A stretch of DNA of 64,000 nucleotides from Penelope pileata (lineage: Eukaryota > Chordata > Aves > Galliformes > Cracidae), in NCBI GenBank assembly GCA_013396635.1, contig WBMW01002323.1:457839-521838 (forward strand), in the 5' to 3' direction. Shown here one piece after another: positions 47,513 through 60,100 of this stretch (its first letter is position 1; every line of letters starts with the position of its first letter). The position numbers and the translations under genes are program-made. The notes below the pieces were generated by a model. The model made no database searches, was not told where the DNA came from, and worked only from the letters and a program-made list of their open reading frames with translations.

Positions 47513-48795
47513 AAGGAAGTTATATGCAAGAGCTCATGCTAGTGTAAAATAAGGCTTTCCAGTTTCCATGTGCAAATATTGGAAGAGTGAAGATTAGTTG
47601 TAATAACATTAACCCATGAGGTAAACTAATACATAGGGAGTTAGAAGGGTTAATCCACATAGGCTAACTTTTGACTCATGAGAGAGGGCAGTCTGGAGTG
47701 GCAAAATAAAACTTCTGCATCTTCATTGACTACAAAGGCAGCTGAGGGAGATTAATACACCTAGTGTAAAGCTTGCTGTCATTCAACACTTTTGTAACTA
47801 GATTCAAATTTCAACAGTCTCCCATAGCAGACAGTACAAAAGCACAAAATAAATTAGCTAATGTTACATTTTTTATCCAGACTTCTGCGCACTTTCATCT
47901 GCAGCTTTAATTGTTCCATTAATAGTGCCACAGATGTCTTTATTTTGCTTTTTAAGCATTGCTATCATAAGACTAATCAAAGCTATAAAGCTATTTCATA
48001 CTGAGATACACGTGATGCTTATTGATGTCAAAATTAAAGGTTTCTGAAGAAACAGTGCTGCAACCTTATTATTAGTTCACTAATTGTTCATCCAATTTGG
48101 ACTGTATGTGACATTTCACAATACATTCCATTTCACCCTCTTTACCACCCTACACAGGGCCGCTAAGTACTTTGAAAGCCTGAAGGAGGTCTTTCAATTT
48201 AAGAGGGCAAAGATGATGTGCAGGCATTCTTAATAACATAGGTCTGAACTGGAGTTAAAGTAGTTAGAAATGAAGCAAGGGTGTTTTTAAAAGGAGGTTC
48301 ATAGTGAGCTGATATTAGCAAAGCTATCATTGATATTTGAAAACACCAAAAGGAACTTCATAACGCCACGGAATTTCAGCAAGAAGACAAACACTGCATC
48401 TTAACCCTGCAGGTTATGGGAATGATAAATCAAGTTTGGCTCATGCCTGGAGGACTCATTTGGGCCCATATTAACTGCTTCATCTAGGGAGCCCAGTTAA
48501 ACAACCTTAGAAAAACAGAACACCTATTTAGTAAGCAAACAGACATAATCATACCTCAAAGCTTCTGCTAAGCCTGTACTGCTTTATGTGGCTGTGAGAG
48601 TGACATTGGCCTGGGGCACATGACAAGTGGTAGAACAAGAAGATAAAGAGGCCAGCAATATATTCACAGATACTAAAATTATACTTCTGGAAAGAATTAT
48701 GTGCTCCCTTCATAAATGTACACACTGGCAAAAAGGTAATGATTTCTTTTAAAGCAGTAAATTGATGGGCTGCTTTTTCAGGAGACAACTACATA

Positions 48796-49314
48796 AGTAG
48801 CTCCAAAAGTAATGCCTCCTATTTATTTCTGTGGAAACTACAACAGCTACAAAGAGCACAATAACACTATTTGATAGAGAAAATGCTCAGCTACAAAACA
48901 CTATTTTTCAACATAATTACCACCATTCGCTGTGGATTTTCACCAGCAATGAACGAGACTCTGCATGCTGTGCTTGTAACAATCTGCGCCAGTGGAGGTG
49001 CCCCACTGTTGCTGTCGCCACTGCTGAAACGCACCACCACCACCTCACTGTGTTCACAGGCACTGTGTGGTCTCCAGAAACGTTCAGCAAACATCAGTGA
49101 ATGTCAATGGGTGCCATTTTTTCCCCGTGGAGGAATTCAGTTCCACACCTTTGCACTATACTCACCTCCACGTCAGATGCCCTCTGCTGCCATCTGTCAC
49201 ACGGCAACAAAATGGAACAGAATATTGGTGGGAAGGTTCAGCCTCTACTGCCATCCCACCAACATCCGCCTCTGACTTCGTGGGCCAACATAATAAAATA
49301 GGAGGCACTACTTT
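48796..49314. mobile_element. Nonautonomous mariner-like element (Galluhop type)
   Basis: Terminal inverted repeats are visible. The left end reads CAAAAGTAATGCCTCCTATT at 48804-48823. The right end is the inverse, AATAGGAGGCACTACTTT, ending near 49313, and complements the left with one mismatch in the core. A TA dinucleotide, the mariner target, lies at 48794-48795. The interior (GCTCAGCTACAAAACACTA, GCCATTTTTTCCCCGTGGAG, GGAATATTGGTGGGAAGG-like text) matches my memory of a common short chicken element related to Galluhop. Open frames inside, up to 134 codons, do not encode a recognisable transposase, so movement would have depended on an enzyme supplied by another copy. The last nine or so bases of the right terminus are missing where a CR1 tail begins. 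Confidence 0.85.
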
Positions 49315-49384
49315 CACAGAATCACAGGGGTTGGAAGGGACCTCTGGAGATCATCAAGCTCAACCACCCAGTAGCCCTCATAAA
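49315..49384 (-). mobile_element. CR1 LINE 3'-terminal fragment
   Basis: The plus strand reads CACAGAATCACAGGGGTTGG, then AAGGGACCTCTGGAGATCAT and CAAGCTCAACCACCC, the reverse complement of a CR1 3' end. Only about 70 bp remain. It directly abuts the truncated right end of the mariner-like element. Confidence 0.88.
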
Positions 49385-52300
49385 CTGAATCAGGAGTGCA
49401 CATGCACTTGATTCTCCTTACAAATGCTGCATGTCCCAGCAGCAGAAGTTTGTGCTGGCTGCCAAAGGGAGCATGCTTGTGCACTGTGGTGGAGAACTCC
49501 TCCCCAGGAACTGGGAGAGCTTTGACAATTCCCCTTCTGCAGCGTGCAATATTTTACAGGCTTTGTAATGTAGGAATTCTTCTTGGGGAATAAGGAAAGA
49601 TCTCATGTTTCCTTTTGTAAGAACGAGTTAAATATATGCTGGATCACTGAGAAAGGGAGTGTGCTGCAGAAGATAGACTGGGCCAAAAACAAAGAGAAGG
49701 TTGCTCACTTTCAAGGTTGTTTATCCAATGTCTCCTTGTTGCAAAATGTATAAAGCACTGAAAAAGTCCTGAGAGCAACACTCCTTTTCCTCTCAGTTGG
49801 GTGACTGCCCAGACAACGAGGCTGTTGTATAAGAAGTGGGTCGTCCTCCTCCTTTGGTCATGTTTTAAAAGAAAATATCTGTTACCTCTGTGTCCTTTAC
49901 ATGTCCTCCAAAAACCCTACAGATCCGCCTTCTTCTGAGGATTGTTTGAAGAAAGGATTTTTTCTTCCTGTGTCCTAGTTGATGTGAGCTTTGCTATGAG
50001 CCATTAAGGAATAGAGCAGCCCTTCATACACCTCCAGGGCCGTGAAAAGGTTGCACACAGTGTTCAGGCAACTCCAAAATTAGGACGCTAATCAGTGGGG
50101 GTGTCCCAGGGTTGCAGCTGCAGTTTTGGATGTGGCTTTGGATCCTGTCCCTGAACCTACAGGTAGGTGGGAGTTCTGCAGCAGAGCTCTCCTCACCGCT
50201 TCTTACTGCAGGAACCTTCAGCCTTTGCTTCTTCTTTTTCTATGCATCTGAATGTGTCCTAAAAACATACACCTTCAATCTCCTTCAAAGAGTCTAAGAC
50301 AACACCCCTGAGAGCCTGGGGACAGAACTGAATCTATGCCACCATGAAATTTGACATTTTGCTAAGGTACCACGAGTCAGTGTTTTACTGCAGATTTAAT
50401 TATTTTGCTGCTATCAGAAGTCCACGTGTATTTTAATTTTGTAAGGCTTGTTTCTTAGTGAGACTGCATGTAACTGCCTCTTGCTCTGTAGTTTTCTCAC
50501 AAAAGGGATTCATTGATTGCAGTGGGGAGAAGAGAACTAAAGCTATTTCATTTAGTCCAGAAAAAAAGCTGAGTGCATAGGAAGAAGAAATGGCTTTCTG
50601 CTAACCATATTTGCCTGTTGGTGAGAGATGATGTGACAGCATAAGGTAGAGTGATGAAATTCTTTGTATAGGGATGCAAAGCCTGACAACCAGAAGAAAA
50701 ATGCTCCTTTGCATCTGCTATGCCTGCAGGAAAGTGAGAACAAAGAAAAGTCCTATGTAACTTTTCCCATTACCTTGTATGTCCATACCCTTATAATACT
50801 CATATTCTATTTCTGCTATTTTTCAAATGCACACTGACTCTGTTCCTTTGATCTTTGTGGATTTTTCTCCTTTGGATGAATTTTCCCCTGAGTGATAAAA
50901 GGCCCATGAGAGCATGATTTCACGCATGCCACTTGAGAACAGGTGCTAAATAATATTTATGACCTGAAATGAGAACTTTGATCCTGATAAAGGCATGAAT
51001 TGGAAAAATGACCTTAAAGACATCCCCAGGAACATTAAGGGCTAGATATGCAGCCAGTTAAGAGGTGTATAGGAGCTTGAGCTTCTATCAAACTGCACTG
51101 GTGATCTCCACCTGTGGATCTGGTTCAAGGTCAGGAAGGGAGAATCAGGGCAATAATTAGACATTCTGTTTTGCAATTAGAAACCACAGATGAAGTAATA
51201 AAAAGCTTTCCAGACCATCACTTACTATATAATAGGGATTTTTTAATTAGTTCTTAAAATCAATTCCATTTAAGTGAGTAACTAGACGGTTACTACTGAG
51301 CTTGGGAAGTGTAGACAGGCTGTGGTAACCAAAACAAACAGGATTGAATTGATTTTCATATTAATAGGAGAGTTCATTCTGGAGACAAAAGGTTAATTTG
51401 CTTTTCAGTGAGTTTATGAAGGGAGTGCTAGTGGCTACGGTGATAATTTATAGCTAAATCATACATTTAAAAGCAAAAGTGATTACACAAAAGCTAGGGA
51501 CAGCATTTGCAGTATTATGTAACAAAACCGTCAACCATATTCTGCGTTCTTTTCTTTTCCCTCGAGCACAAGGATTTGAGAAACAAGCCAGCATGATAGC
51601 ACTGTCAGTTGTAGTCTGATTTTTTTTCTACACAGCAGAGAGCTTAACAAATGCAGAACCAGAAACGACTTTGTCCCACTCAGCTCTAATGCTGCTCGTT
51701 CTGGTAGTCTGAAAGCACTCCTCAAATACATTTGGCTTCTGTTGGGCTTGACTTCTCCACAAGAGTGCTGTCTGCAAGTACTGAATTTTCACCTGGCTAG
51801 CATACTAATTCTTGAGATTGGAGGCTTTTCAGAGATGTAAACAAAACACTTTGTGCCTGAGACAATGACTTGACACGCATAAACACATTGTGAATATAGG
51901 CTCATTTTTTTTCTCTTTTATTTTAAATAAGAAGAAACTGTGATTATGTGGGCAACAGTGTGAGATGTGCTAACTTACCTTTTTTGTACATCTAGGTTTA
52001 GAAGGTGAAATTTTGGATAGCCACCTGCAGGGTTAAGCTGCAATAACAGTGGTAACTGTGTTCCTTGACTAATAAGTGCTGAGATTAATTTGGCTTGATG
52101 GCATAGCTACTTTGAAGGAGACATTAATTCAGCCAGGAAATGTATGCAATGGATTTGCCCTGGTGTGGCCAAGAACAGCTTGCCCATCCTATTTTCAGTG
52201 CTACGTTAGAGGCTTAAACAAACCTGCAAACCTAGACAAGCTCAACAGACACCTAGGAAAGTTTGTCCATCAGAATTCTTGAAAGAAAAAATGCTAACTA

Positions 52301-53717
52301 AAAGTCTACAAAAAATGGTGATTTTTGCTACCTCTGCCATAATTTGGATGGCAGTAGAGTGAGAAGCCAAAACCAGATTGACATCTAAAAGATCACACTT
52401 CAAAATTCTATCCCTCTTTGTGTGAGTGTCCAAATTTGTGGATTTCTGAGGGAAAATCCTCAAGAAAATAAGAGATTAATTCAAAATGTATAGTTTAGTA
52501 ACAACTGAAATAATTAATCATGCAATAATTTTAACCCTATCCTTCTTATTCCACCAAATTCTCTTTAAAAAACCCTGAGAACACCAATTTGTCTTTTAAA
52601 GCCAGATGGAAACTTTCTTCATTGTGAAAAGTGTTACAGTTGCAAAGTTAGCTGTAGTGTACATCAATTGTTATTAATGATATAACTTCATGGATAAATG
52701 TAGTCTATCTGAGTAACTGTTCAGGTTCTATGTGGCTTTTACTGTTTCATATTGCATTAGCTAGCAGCACTTTAATTAGAGACAATTTCAGTATTCATTT
52801 TTTTTAATGTAGTGCTGTTTTCCCTTTGTCCATAGCTGCCTGAAGGATTCAGATGAATTACTGCAATCACTGTCAATGAAAGCTACCCATGCTCTTCAAG
52901 GCCTCGGTCCTATAAACATGAGCTGTCCCCTCAGACTGAACAAGCTTTTTTACATGCAGGAAGTTTCACATTCAGATAGATTCTGGAGAGATCAAGACCA
53001 AAAACATCACAGTCATTCGGAGGACAGTGTATATCTATATTACCTAGCTTATCCAAAAGGAAAATGATATGCAATGTCCCTATGCCATTAGTGGGTTTTA
53101 TTTTGATTGGTTGTTAGCAGAAGGGATTTTTGCAAGACAGAAGTGGGTCAGCAGAACGGGTGCGCACAATAATGAACATCTCAATCTTAAATGTGATGAC
53201 AACATATTATATGGAGAGCAATAGTCAGTGTAACAAAGATACACTGGATTTGTCCGGCTTTAGTAGGATATGATTGGCATTTAATCAGAAGAGAAACCAC
53301 AGCAGATCGATAACAAGTGTTTGAACATCAGGTTTCACTCACAGCTCATAGCTAAATCAAATTACTGGCAACTTGATGATTGATTGGTGATTTTTGTCCA
53401 GATAGAGGGACCCTGGTACTTCTTTTGTTCCTAGTAAATTAGCACTATTTTCAGTGTGAAGGAGATGGTAAAATTCTACACCTGATTTTACAGAAAAATT
53501 TGAAACAACTTGTAGCTAACAAGAAAACCAAGAACCTCTGTTTAGTATCGTGGCAGAATTGAAAGATGTTTGATGAAGCAGAAATAGTTGAGCCAGCATA
53601 AAACACTGCAGAAGCAGTTTTTTCAGGGATGATTTTACATTTGTTATTAGTTTAGTTTTAGTGCAGCAATGCCCATGAGCTGCTGTCATGGACCAGAATA
53701 ACAAAGAACAAAAACAG

Positions 53718-53731
53718 AAAAAAAAAAAAAA
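53718..53731. repeat. A14 homopolymer
   Basis: Simple A run, no associated element recognised. Confidence 0.9.
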
Positions 53732-56283
53732 TCCCACTTCTTAGAAGTTTTAAATCACACTAGACCATTCTATTTGCGTGCAGAAAGAAAACTCTGCACC
53801 AAAACAGGGTTTCATTTTCAATACTGAGAGCAATTTTTTACTGCAAAGGAACTAGTGGCATTCCTGCAGGGACTTTTTACAAAGCTAGCTAGTAAAAACT
53901 AAGTGCCTTTTGAGTAGCTGGTGCTATCCCTCAAAAGAACCTTCACTTCTCTTAATACCAGTAGCCAAGCTTTGCAGTTTGAGGCTGAACCTTGCAAAAT
54001 CTCATAGCTCAATTCCAGGACGGTGTCTGAACTACACAAAGCTGGAGGAGACAACAAAACCATTCTCAATCCTAATCAGCTCATGGCACTCCAGAAGAGG
54101 GAAGGCATATATTAGAAGACAATCTGAGGCTGGTTTATACAGGGATGCTTTAGACTTAAACCATTTATAAAGGTCCCAGAGGATCCTGAAGCAATGGGAC
54201 AGAAAGAGGGTACTCATGCACATTATAAACACCCTTGGCTGACATACAAAAGTGTATACAGGTATTTTTGCAGGCTATAAAATAGGAGTTCAAATTGACC
54301 AAGAAATACATAAAACCTGTAATCTTCAGGATGCTATCTGCAGTAAAGATTACGTATTATAGATCGCAAACTATGTTAAAAAAAAAATCTTTGCTATAGC
54401 AAAAGAATTGTTGCACCCTCCATAATTCCAAGCTCACATGCAGGCATGATAAAATCTTAACAACATGCCATTAAATACGCCTTTACAACATCCCTTCTGC
54501 CTCAGCCAGATATATCTGTGAATCCTCCCTTCGCAGTGGAGATTAAATAAACTCCCTGGACAACTGAGAAGAATTAAAGTATGACCTGATAGTTTCTCGG
54601 CTTGACAATAACATTGTCTGTCGGTTTGTGCTGTATCCAAGATACTGTTTTCTGATCCAAGCTCAGAAAACAGATATTGATGGTTTTAGCTGATTAGCAT
54701 CTGTATACCATTTGGCATTTTAGTCTCAAAACATATTTTACAAAATGTTGCAGCAGGTGGTTCCTAGACTTACGCACACTGATGCTCACTACAAATATTT
54801 CTTTGCATCACCTAGCTAATGCATGGAAATTTTTTTTCTGTCTCAAACAAACAGCAATGCTGTTGGCTTTGGCACATGGAGTGCAAGCTCTGTACTAAGA
54901 CATGGCTTGTGCCCCACATGCAGATATGGGAGGGTTGTCTGACCATCCTCCATTGTAGGACAGGATATCAGCAGCTAACTGGTAAAAACATCCTACACCC
55001 CAAACATATGCAGTAATGTTGTGTATGCATCTGGACAGGTGTCAAGATGGGGAAGGATTCCTGCGTTGTATACTATAATGTATATTGGTTCTTCTTATGT
55101 GTTATCACACTTACACCTGTCACACAACCAGAGTAACCAAATTTTAGTTAAGCACCTGATATTCTTCAGGTTTTGTGAGAAAGGAGAGGTTGTGAAGGTC
55201 CTTCAGGGAAAGAAGGCAGAGAAGACAAGGATGCAAAGTAATTCTAAGTGGTCTCTAGCATGCTTCCTGCCCTGAGATGCCTTTGGGAATGTGTTTGCTC
55301 CACCTTGTTTATTTAACAAAACAGTACTTCAGAACTTAATTCACCTAAGCTTTCCACTAAAATTCCCCGGAATTCCTTTAAGCAGTATTTCATCATCTGA
55401 ATTAGTACATTGCAATATGTAAAAAGAACAGGTAACTGTGACATATCCCAAAGACAACTTACATTCAAGGCTTGTGGCTTGAAAGGGAAGACACGGAGCT
55501 GGGGGAACCAAACAACTTCAAAGAAAATGTAAATTTTCTTGAATTTAACATCTATTGCTCATCTTATTGTAAACAGACAGCCTAATACCAAAAATGAGGA
55601 AGTGCAGCACTTTTTACAATTAGGAATAGGATCTCTGCAAAAAGTAAGATTCACTGTAGAGAAAAGCTGTAGAGAAGAAAAACAGTGCAACCATCCTCAG
55701 AGGCTATCCCTCCTCATCCCATCCATGGAAAATGAGCAGAAATTTCAGGAGATAACACTGAGTGAACAGCAACTATTCAACTCCCTCTAGTCCCCTGAGT
55801 GTAATGGAGCAAAAGCTGCCGTCACCCACTAACATGTCTCCAGGTCATCTCTGCAGGAGACGATTCCCATCTGGACAAGGACAGATAACGTCATCACAAG
55901 CGGCCTATGTCCTACACCGACAACAGGGCAGCTGGGGGGTGACATGGGCACCACTGATCTCCCTCTCCATGCCACCCCTCACCTCCAGACTTCCAGAGAA
56001 ACCCAGGACTAAGGGCAAAAGAGAAAACAGCTGTGAAGTTTTGGCTCCTGCTTGCTTTCAGCTTATGACCAAGATGTCTTGTTCCAGCTTCAAGTCATAC
56101 GACATGAGCCTGCCATACCATGCAGGTGGCATCTGTTTGGAGAGCAGTGAAAACAGCAGAAAGTAGCCAGAAAGTGAGTGGTGGCATAACAAGGATACTG
56201 AAATACAATCGTGGTTGTATAAGAGTAATGTATGTTCTAGTAGGTATAACAATGAATTAAGGCTGCTACAAAAATACCTAAGT

Positions 56284-56302
56284 TCTCTCTCTCTCTCTCT
56301 CT
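56284..56302. repeat. (TC)n microsatellite
   Basis: About nine TC units followed by a T-rich stretch. Confidence 0.95.
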
Positions 56303-56601
56303 TCTTTTTTTTCCTCATTTTCATTAAATTCTACTGGCTTGGGAGCCATTCCTGTGCATACTTCCAAATTCCATAAAGTGATTTATGGACCACTGGAAGT
56401 GATTTTAGATTCTCAGGCCCATGTTTCAACAAACTTCAAGCTGATGGCAAAACTATAACTTTTGAATCCAATTTAAATTGGTCATTTTAGCACAAAGCCA
56501 CTCACTTTTTTTATTGCAAATTGATAGAGGAGACATTCTCTGTTGTAAAACAAATTGTATTTTGCTTATCTAGCATTTAAATGTCCAGTGCTAAAGCAAC
56601 A

Positions 56602-56602
<1 letters not shown>

Positions 56603-56640
<38 letters not shown>
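56603..56640. repeat. A38 homopolymer
   Basis: Thirty-eight A residues, the longest homopolymer in the window. It is not the tail of the nearby CR1, which lies on the other side and in minus orientation, and CR1 ends in an octamer repeat rather than poly(A). Confidence 0.95.
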
Positions 56641-56644
<4 letters not shown>

Positions 56645-56764
56645 TGTAGTAACAAATAAGACAAATTCCAATTCAGCTTGATTTTTTCCTCCAGTACGGT
56701 GATTTTAAACCCTTTTTTTCTCCATTTTCAGACACCTCCTAGCCTTTCAGTGCAAACTGCTCCC

Positions 56765-57185
56765 ATTTTAATTCATCTTTCTTAGATCTGGCTGATTAAA
56801 ATTGGAGACAGTATTGCAGAAGAGGTCTCAGCAGTACCCTGTACAATGGCATGAGCTCTCCTTCATCTACCCTGCCACAGACATTTTTGGATTGCCTTTT
56901 CACAGCACTGGTGGCTCTCAGTTGTCCCATGACTAATACACCCATATTCTTCCCAGTGCCAGTCACCCCTAGCTAATGAGGTCCCAGTATAAACCATTTA
57001 TACTCAGTGCTATAAAATTTAATTCCACTTGTATTACTCTTTCCCCTGGGGTCATGTAGTTCTCCCCTCATGACAGCCTGATCCTCTTTGCACCGGTGCC
57101 TCCTCAGGGTGTCATCAGGAAATTTCGTTTGCATCCTTCACGTTACTTTGTGTCATTTGTGGAACTTTTCAAGCCAACACCACTA
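56765..57185 (-). mobile_element. Ancient CR1 LINE, internal ORF2 fragment
   Basis: Plus-strand text such as AGAAGAGGTCTCAGCAGTAC, CTGTACAATGGCATGAG, TCATGACTAATACACCC-like sequence (near 56930), TATAAAATTTAATTCCACTT and TTTGTGTCATTTGTGGAACT follows the antisense order of CR1 ORF2 between the FADDTK box and the YKALVRPHLEYC-type block. On the minus strand, similarity therefore runs from the polymerase motif towards the C-terminus. Many indels and stops mark it as old. It covers a segment of ORF2 different from, and upstream of, that in the ancient copy at 28373, so the two are independent fragments. Confidence 0.75.
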
Positions 57186-60100
57186 AAATAAATATTAACT
57201 AAAACCAGCCATGTTGTATATCGCATTGCATTGAAAAAGCTCAGGAAGCTACAGTGAACTCAGCCTTAGATACACAACTAAAAAAGTGCTCCGTCGAGTA
57301 CAGACAGCCCCACAAGAACACCCTCCCCCATGCCATTACAGCTCAACTCACGTCAAGAACACCACCACAAAATTCTCCTGGAGGCACAGGCCTACCAGGT
57401 TACACACCAACCACAGACTTGACAGGCAGGGGCCAAAACATCCAGGAGAAGAGCCATATGGCCCAGCTGCTGTCATTGGGGCAACCGTGAGTCTCCATAC
57501 TGTGTGAGGGCTGCTGAGCCACCCAGTTCAACCTCACCATTGCTGGGGCCCAAGGGCAGCATCATACCCATCAGGCTGGGCCAACCCACAACAGCCACAG
57601 GGCTATGGGAGCAATCAGAGAAATAAACGCAGGGCGTAGGCTTTCCGAGTAGTGAATGCTACAGACATCTCAAAATTTCATTTTGGTAATCTTCAACTTG
57701 TCTTGCTATCAGCTTTTAATGCTGGCATGCAGGTGCCGCATCTTTGTCCTCCAGCTCACTCCCTGGTCATGTAATACACACACTTTTATTTGAAGGAAGC
57801 CCAAGTAAGTGAAACTCTATGGCCTTGACTTTTATTCTCAGCACCCCATGCAGGTTTTCTGAAAAGAACTGTTATAAAGATTTTTCAAAGAAATTGGGGT
57901 CACCTGCTGCAGTGAACTGAACATAATTGGGAAGTACTGTAAATATCCTCTGTTTGGAAATGCATTGCGTGTGTATGATGGCTAGCTCGGTTTTGTACGA
58001 GTTTCTGGCTTCGCATGCTATTTTTAAGAGCTGTAAATGGAGCAGGTCCTGCCCCCTCCCACTCCCTCACTGATTTTTCATCTTAAATTAAATTGGGTAC
58101 AAATACTGCAACAAATAATTTTCTATCTCCACTACAAGAAGATAGGCACAGACAGAAGTTCAGGCACATACAACATGTAGCTTCTTTACAAGATAAGATC
58201 AGCAGTGTGGCTTTTTCTGTCGCAAGGTTTGCCTTTAAAAATTGTAATCAGCAGCTTAGCATGTTTATCATCCTCTAAGAGGGATACACTTACCACAGCC
58301 CGTGAGGAGAGATGGCCGTGATAAAAGATCACCTTCATGTTTATCAGAACCTTTTAATTGCCCACAGCATGTGGCCCTTGAAGATCTAAACTGTGGCCCT
58401 TACAGGCATTTGCATTAAGAATGAAAGGTGTCGCTATCTTTTGAAAAGAAGTTCTCAGAGCATCTCCTTCAGCCCAAATTTAAAAGAGAAACAGAGAGGT
58501 ATCTGGCTTTGCCAGCTTCCTTTGCCCACACAGGTGAGAGGAGTTAGAAAGCAAATATCCTTTTCCTCCTGGCTGTTGCTTTTGAACTACAGAAATTAAC
58601 AGAGTGGCCCTGGCTGCTTCATGTGCCGTGCTTGAATCAGGATACAGCATACAGCAAAGATATTCCTCCAGACTTTCATGGCTGCCTGCCCCAGAACTGG
58701 TCACAGAAGCTGAGAACTAACAGCTAATAACAACTTGCTCAAGCTTTTTGGATTTGCAGCAGATACTGACTTTTGTAAGGTCAGACACTAGCTGGAAGTA
58801 GGATGCACCAAATCCCAGGAGTTAATGTACTCCTTTTGCTGCTTTGAGCAGTAAAAAGCAGAGCATGAGAGAACCTCATGCTCAGAGAAGTGCAGAGGGT
58901 TGCTCAGCCCTTCCTGCCACCTCTTTTGAGCAACATATTCAACACACAGGTTGAGAAGACTGGATGTGATTGCTGTAAATCAGACCTTCCAAACAGCTCC
59001 AATTTTTTATAGCTCTTCCCTGAATTCCTGTCACTTCATCTTCATTCTATCACAGATCTTAGGACCATTTTCCCATTCAGACCAAGCAATCAAGTAACAT
59101 TTTGTCTATTTCATCCAGGAAGAGAATTTGATGAGGACATCAGGTAATTTGTACTTAACTGTGCTCCTCCACAAGAACATGCATAGTCTCTCTTTTTATT
59201 ACTTCATGAGGAATTCAAAAACATACACTCATCACATCAGGATCATACCTCCTTTCCAAAAGAGCCTGCCATGGATTTTCCTTAGGCTGGACTTAACAGG
59301 ACCATGCTACCTGACGTGGTTGGGCTGTACCTGTACTATCATTACTGTTTGTCCACAGCATGCGTTTGTGTGTCCCCTACGCACTCTTGCTCACTACGGT
59401 ACTGAAATGAAAGTCTGTTGTTCTGACCAGCTGGGCTCAAACTGAAGACATCTTTGTATCAAACAGAGATAAGGGTTATTTTCTGAGGTCTGGAGATGGC
59501 AATTAGTTCAGTTCTCTGCTTTCAGGAGCTCTGGAACTTCCTGCAGCCAACCTGCACACCTATGAATTTTCCCAATAATTTGACCCAATCCGCAACATGT
59601 TGGGTGCATCCGCTCAAAGCTGCATGGCAAGGGAACAGTTAATCTCTGGCTCTGCATCACAACTCTTCCACATGGCAGTCAGGTTATCACACACATTCTG
59701 AGCAATTTTGCTGCCTACTCTGCTTCTTCCAAAATGTGGACTGCTTTTAAGTAACAAGGAGACAATTCTATATCTAATCCACTTATTTGCTATTTTCCTG
59801 AGGAGTAACTGGACAATTCAACTCAAAGGCTCTTGCTGAAATCCCGTGCCAATCATTGTAAAAGTGTTCTCAGGAAAAAACTATTCCTTTTCTTCTTCTG
59901 GCACAGGCTGTATGTACTCACCATCTATCTCCCCTTCAGCAATTTGCATCCTCTACTAATACAGGCAAAAATACAGGTGGAACTACAGCAGATGGTGGCT
60001 CTTTTATATACAAGCTTAATCTACCTAACAGAAGTAGCATAAGGGCACCTTCTCCAGGAAAAGCAGATTTTTCCTCATGGTGGAGAATACGAAAATGTCT

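Larger units (their letters stand above)
31227..48795. other. Long non-coding interval, no confirmed gene
   Basis: About 17.5 kb without a recognisable host exon. Items inside are listed separately: a TATG/ACAT tract at 31266-31299, a 111-codon open frame near 31833, a GC-richer open-frame cluster at 33046-33662, an exon-like minus-strand frame at 40797-41021, an 11-bp tandem duplication at 44106-44127, T runs at 44682 and 45845, the N-split duplication at 45874-46039, and a palindromic repeat at 47294-47408. Confidence 0.5.
49385..56602. other. Non-coding interval, no gene seen
   Basis: AT-rich sequence without a recognisable exon. It contains A14 at 53718-53731 and (TC)n at 56284-56302. 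A GC-richer patch at 55790-56010 has a 134-codon open frame without known motifs. 50880-51500 is rich in ATTA/TAAT cores and could be conserved regulatory DNA, which cannot be tested here. Confidence 0.55.

Noticed and set aside
48871..49275. Open frames inside the mariner-like element as a possible transposase
   Set aside because: No helix-turn-helix or DDD catalytic pattern is visible and the element is only about 520 bp, too short for a mariner transposase gene.
55762..56166. 134-codon plus-strand open frame
   Set aside because: It lies in a GC-richer patch where stops are rarer; no motif is seen.
56603..56640. A38 run as the poly(A) tail of a processed pseudogene
   Set aside because: No spliced-gene-like or coding sequence is recognisable directly upstream on the plus strand.
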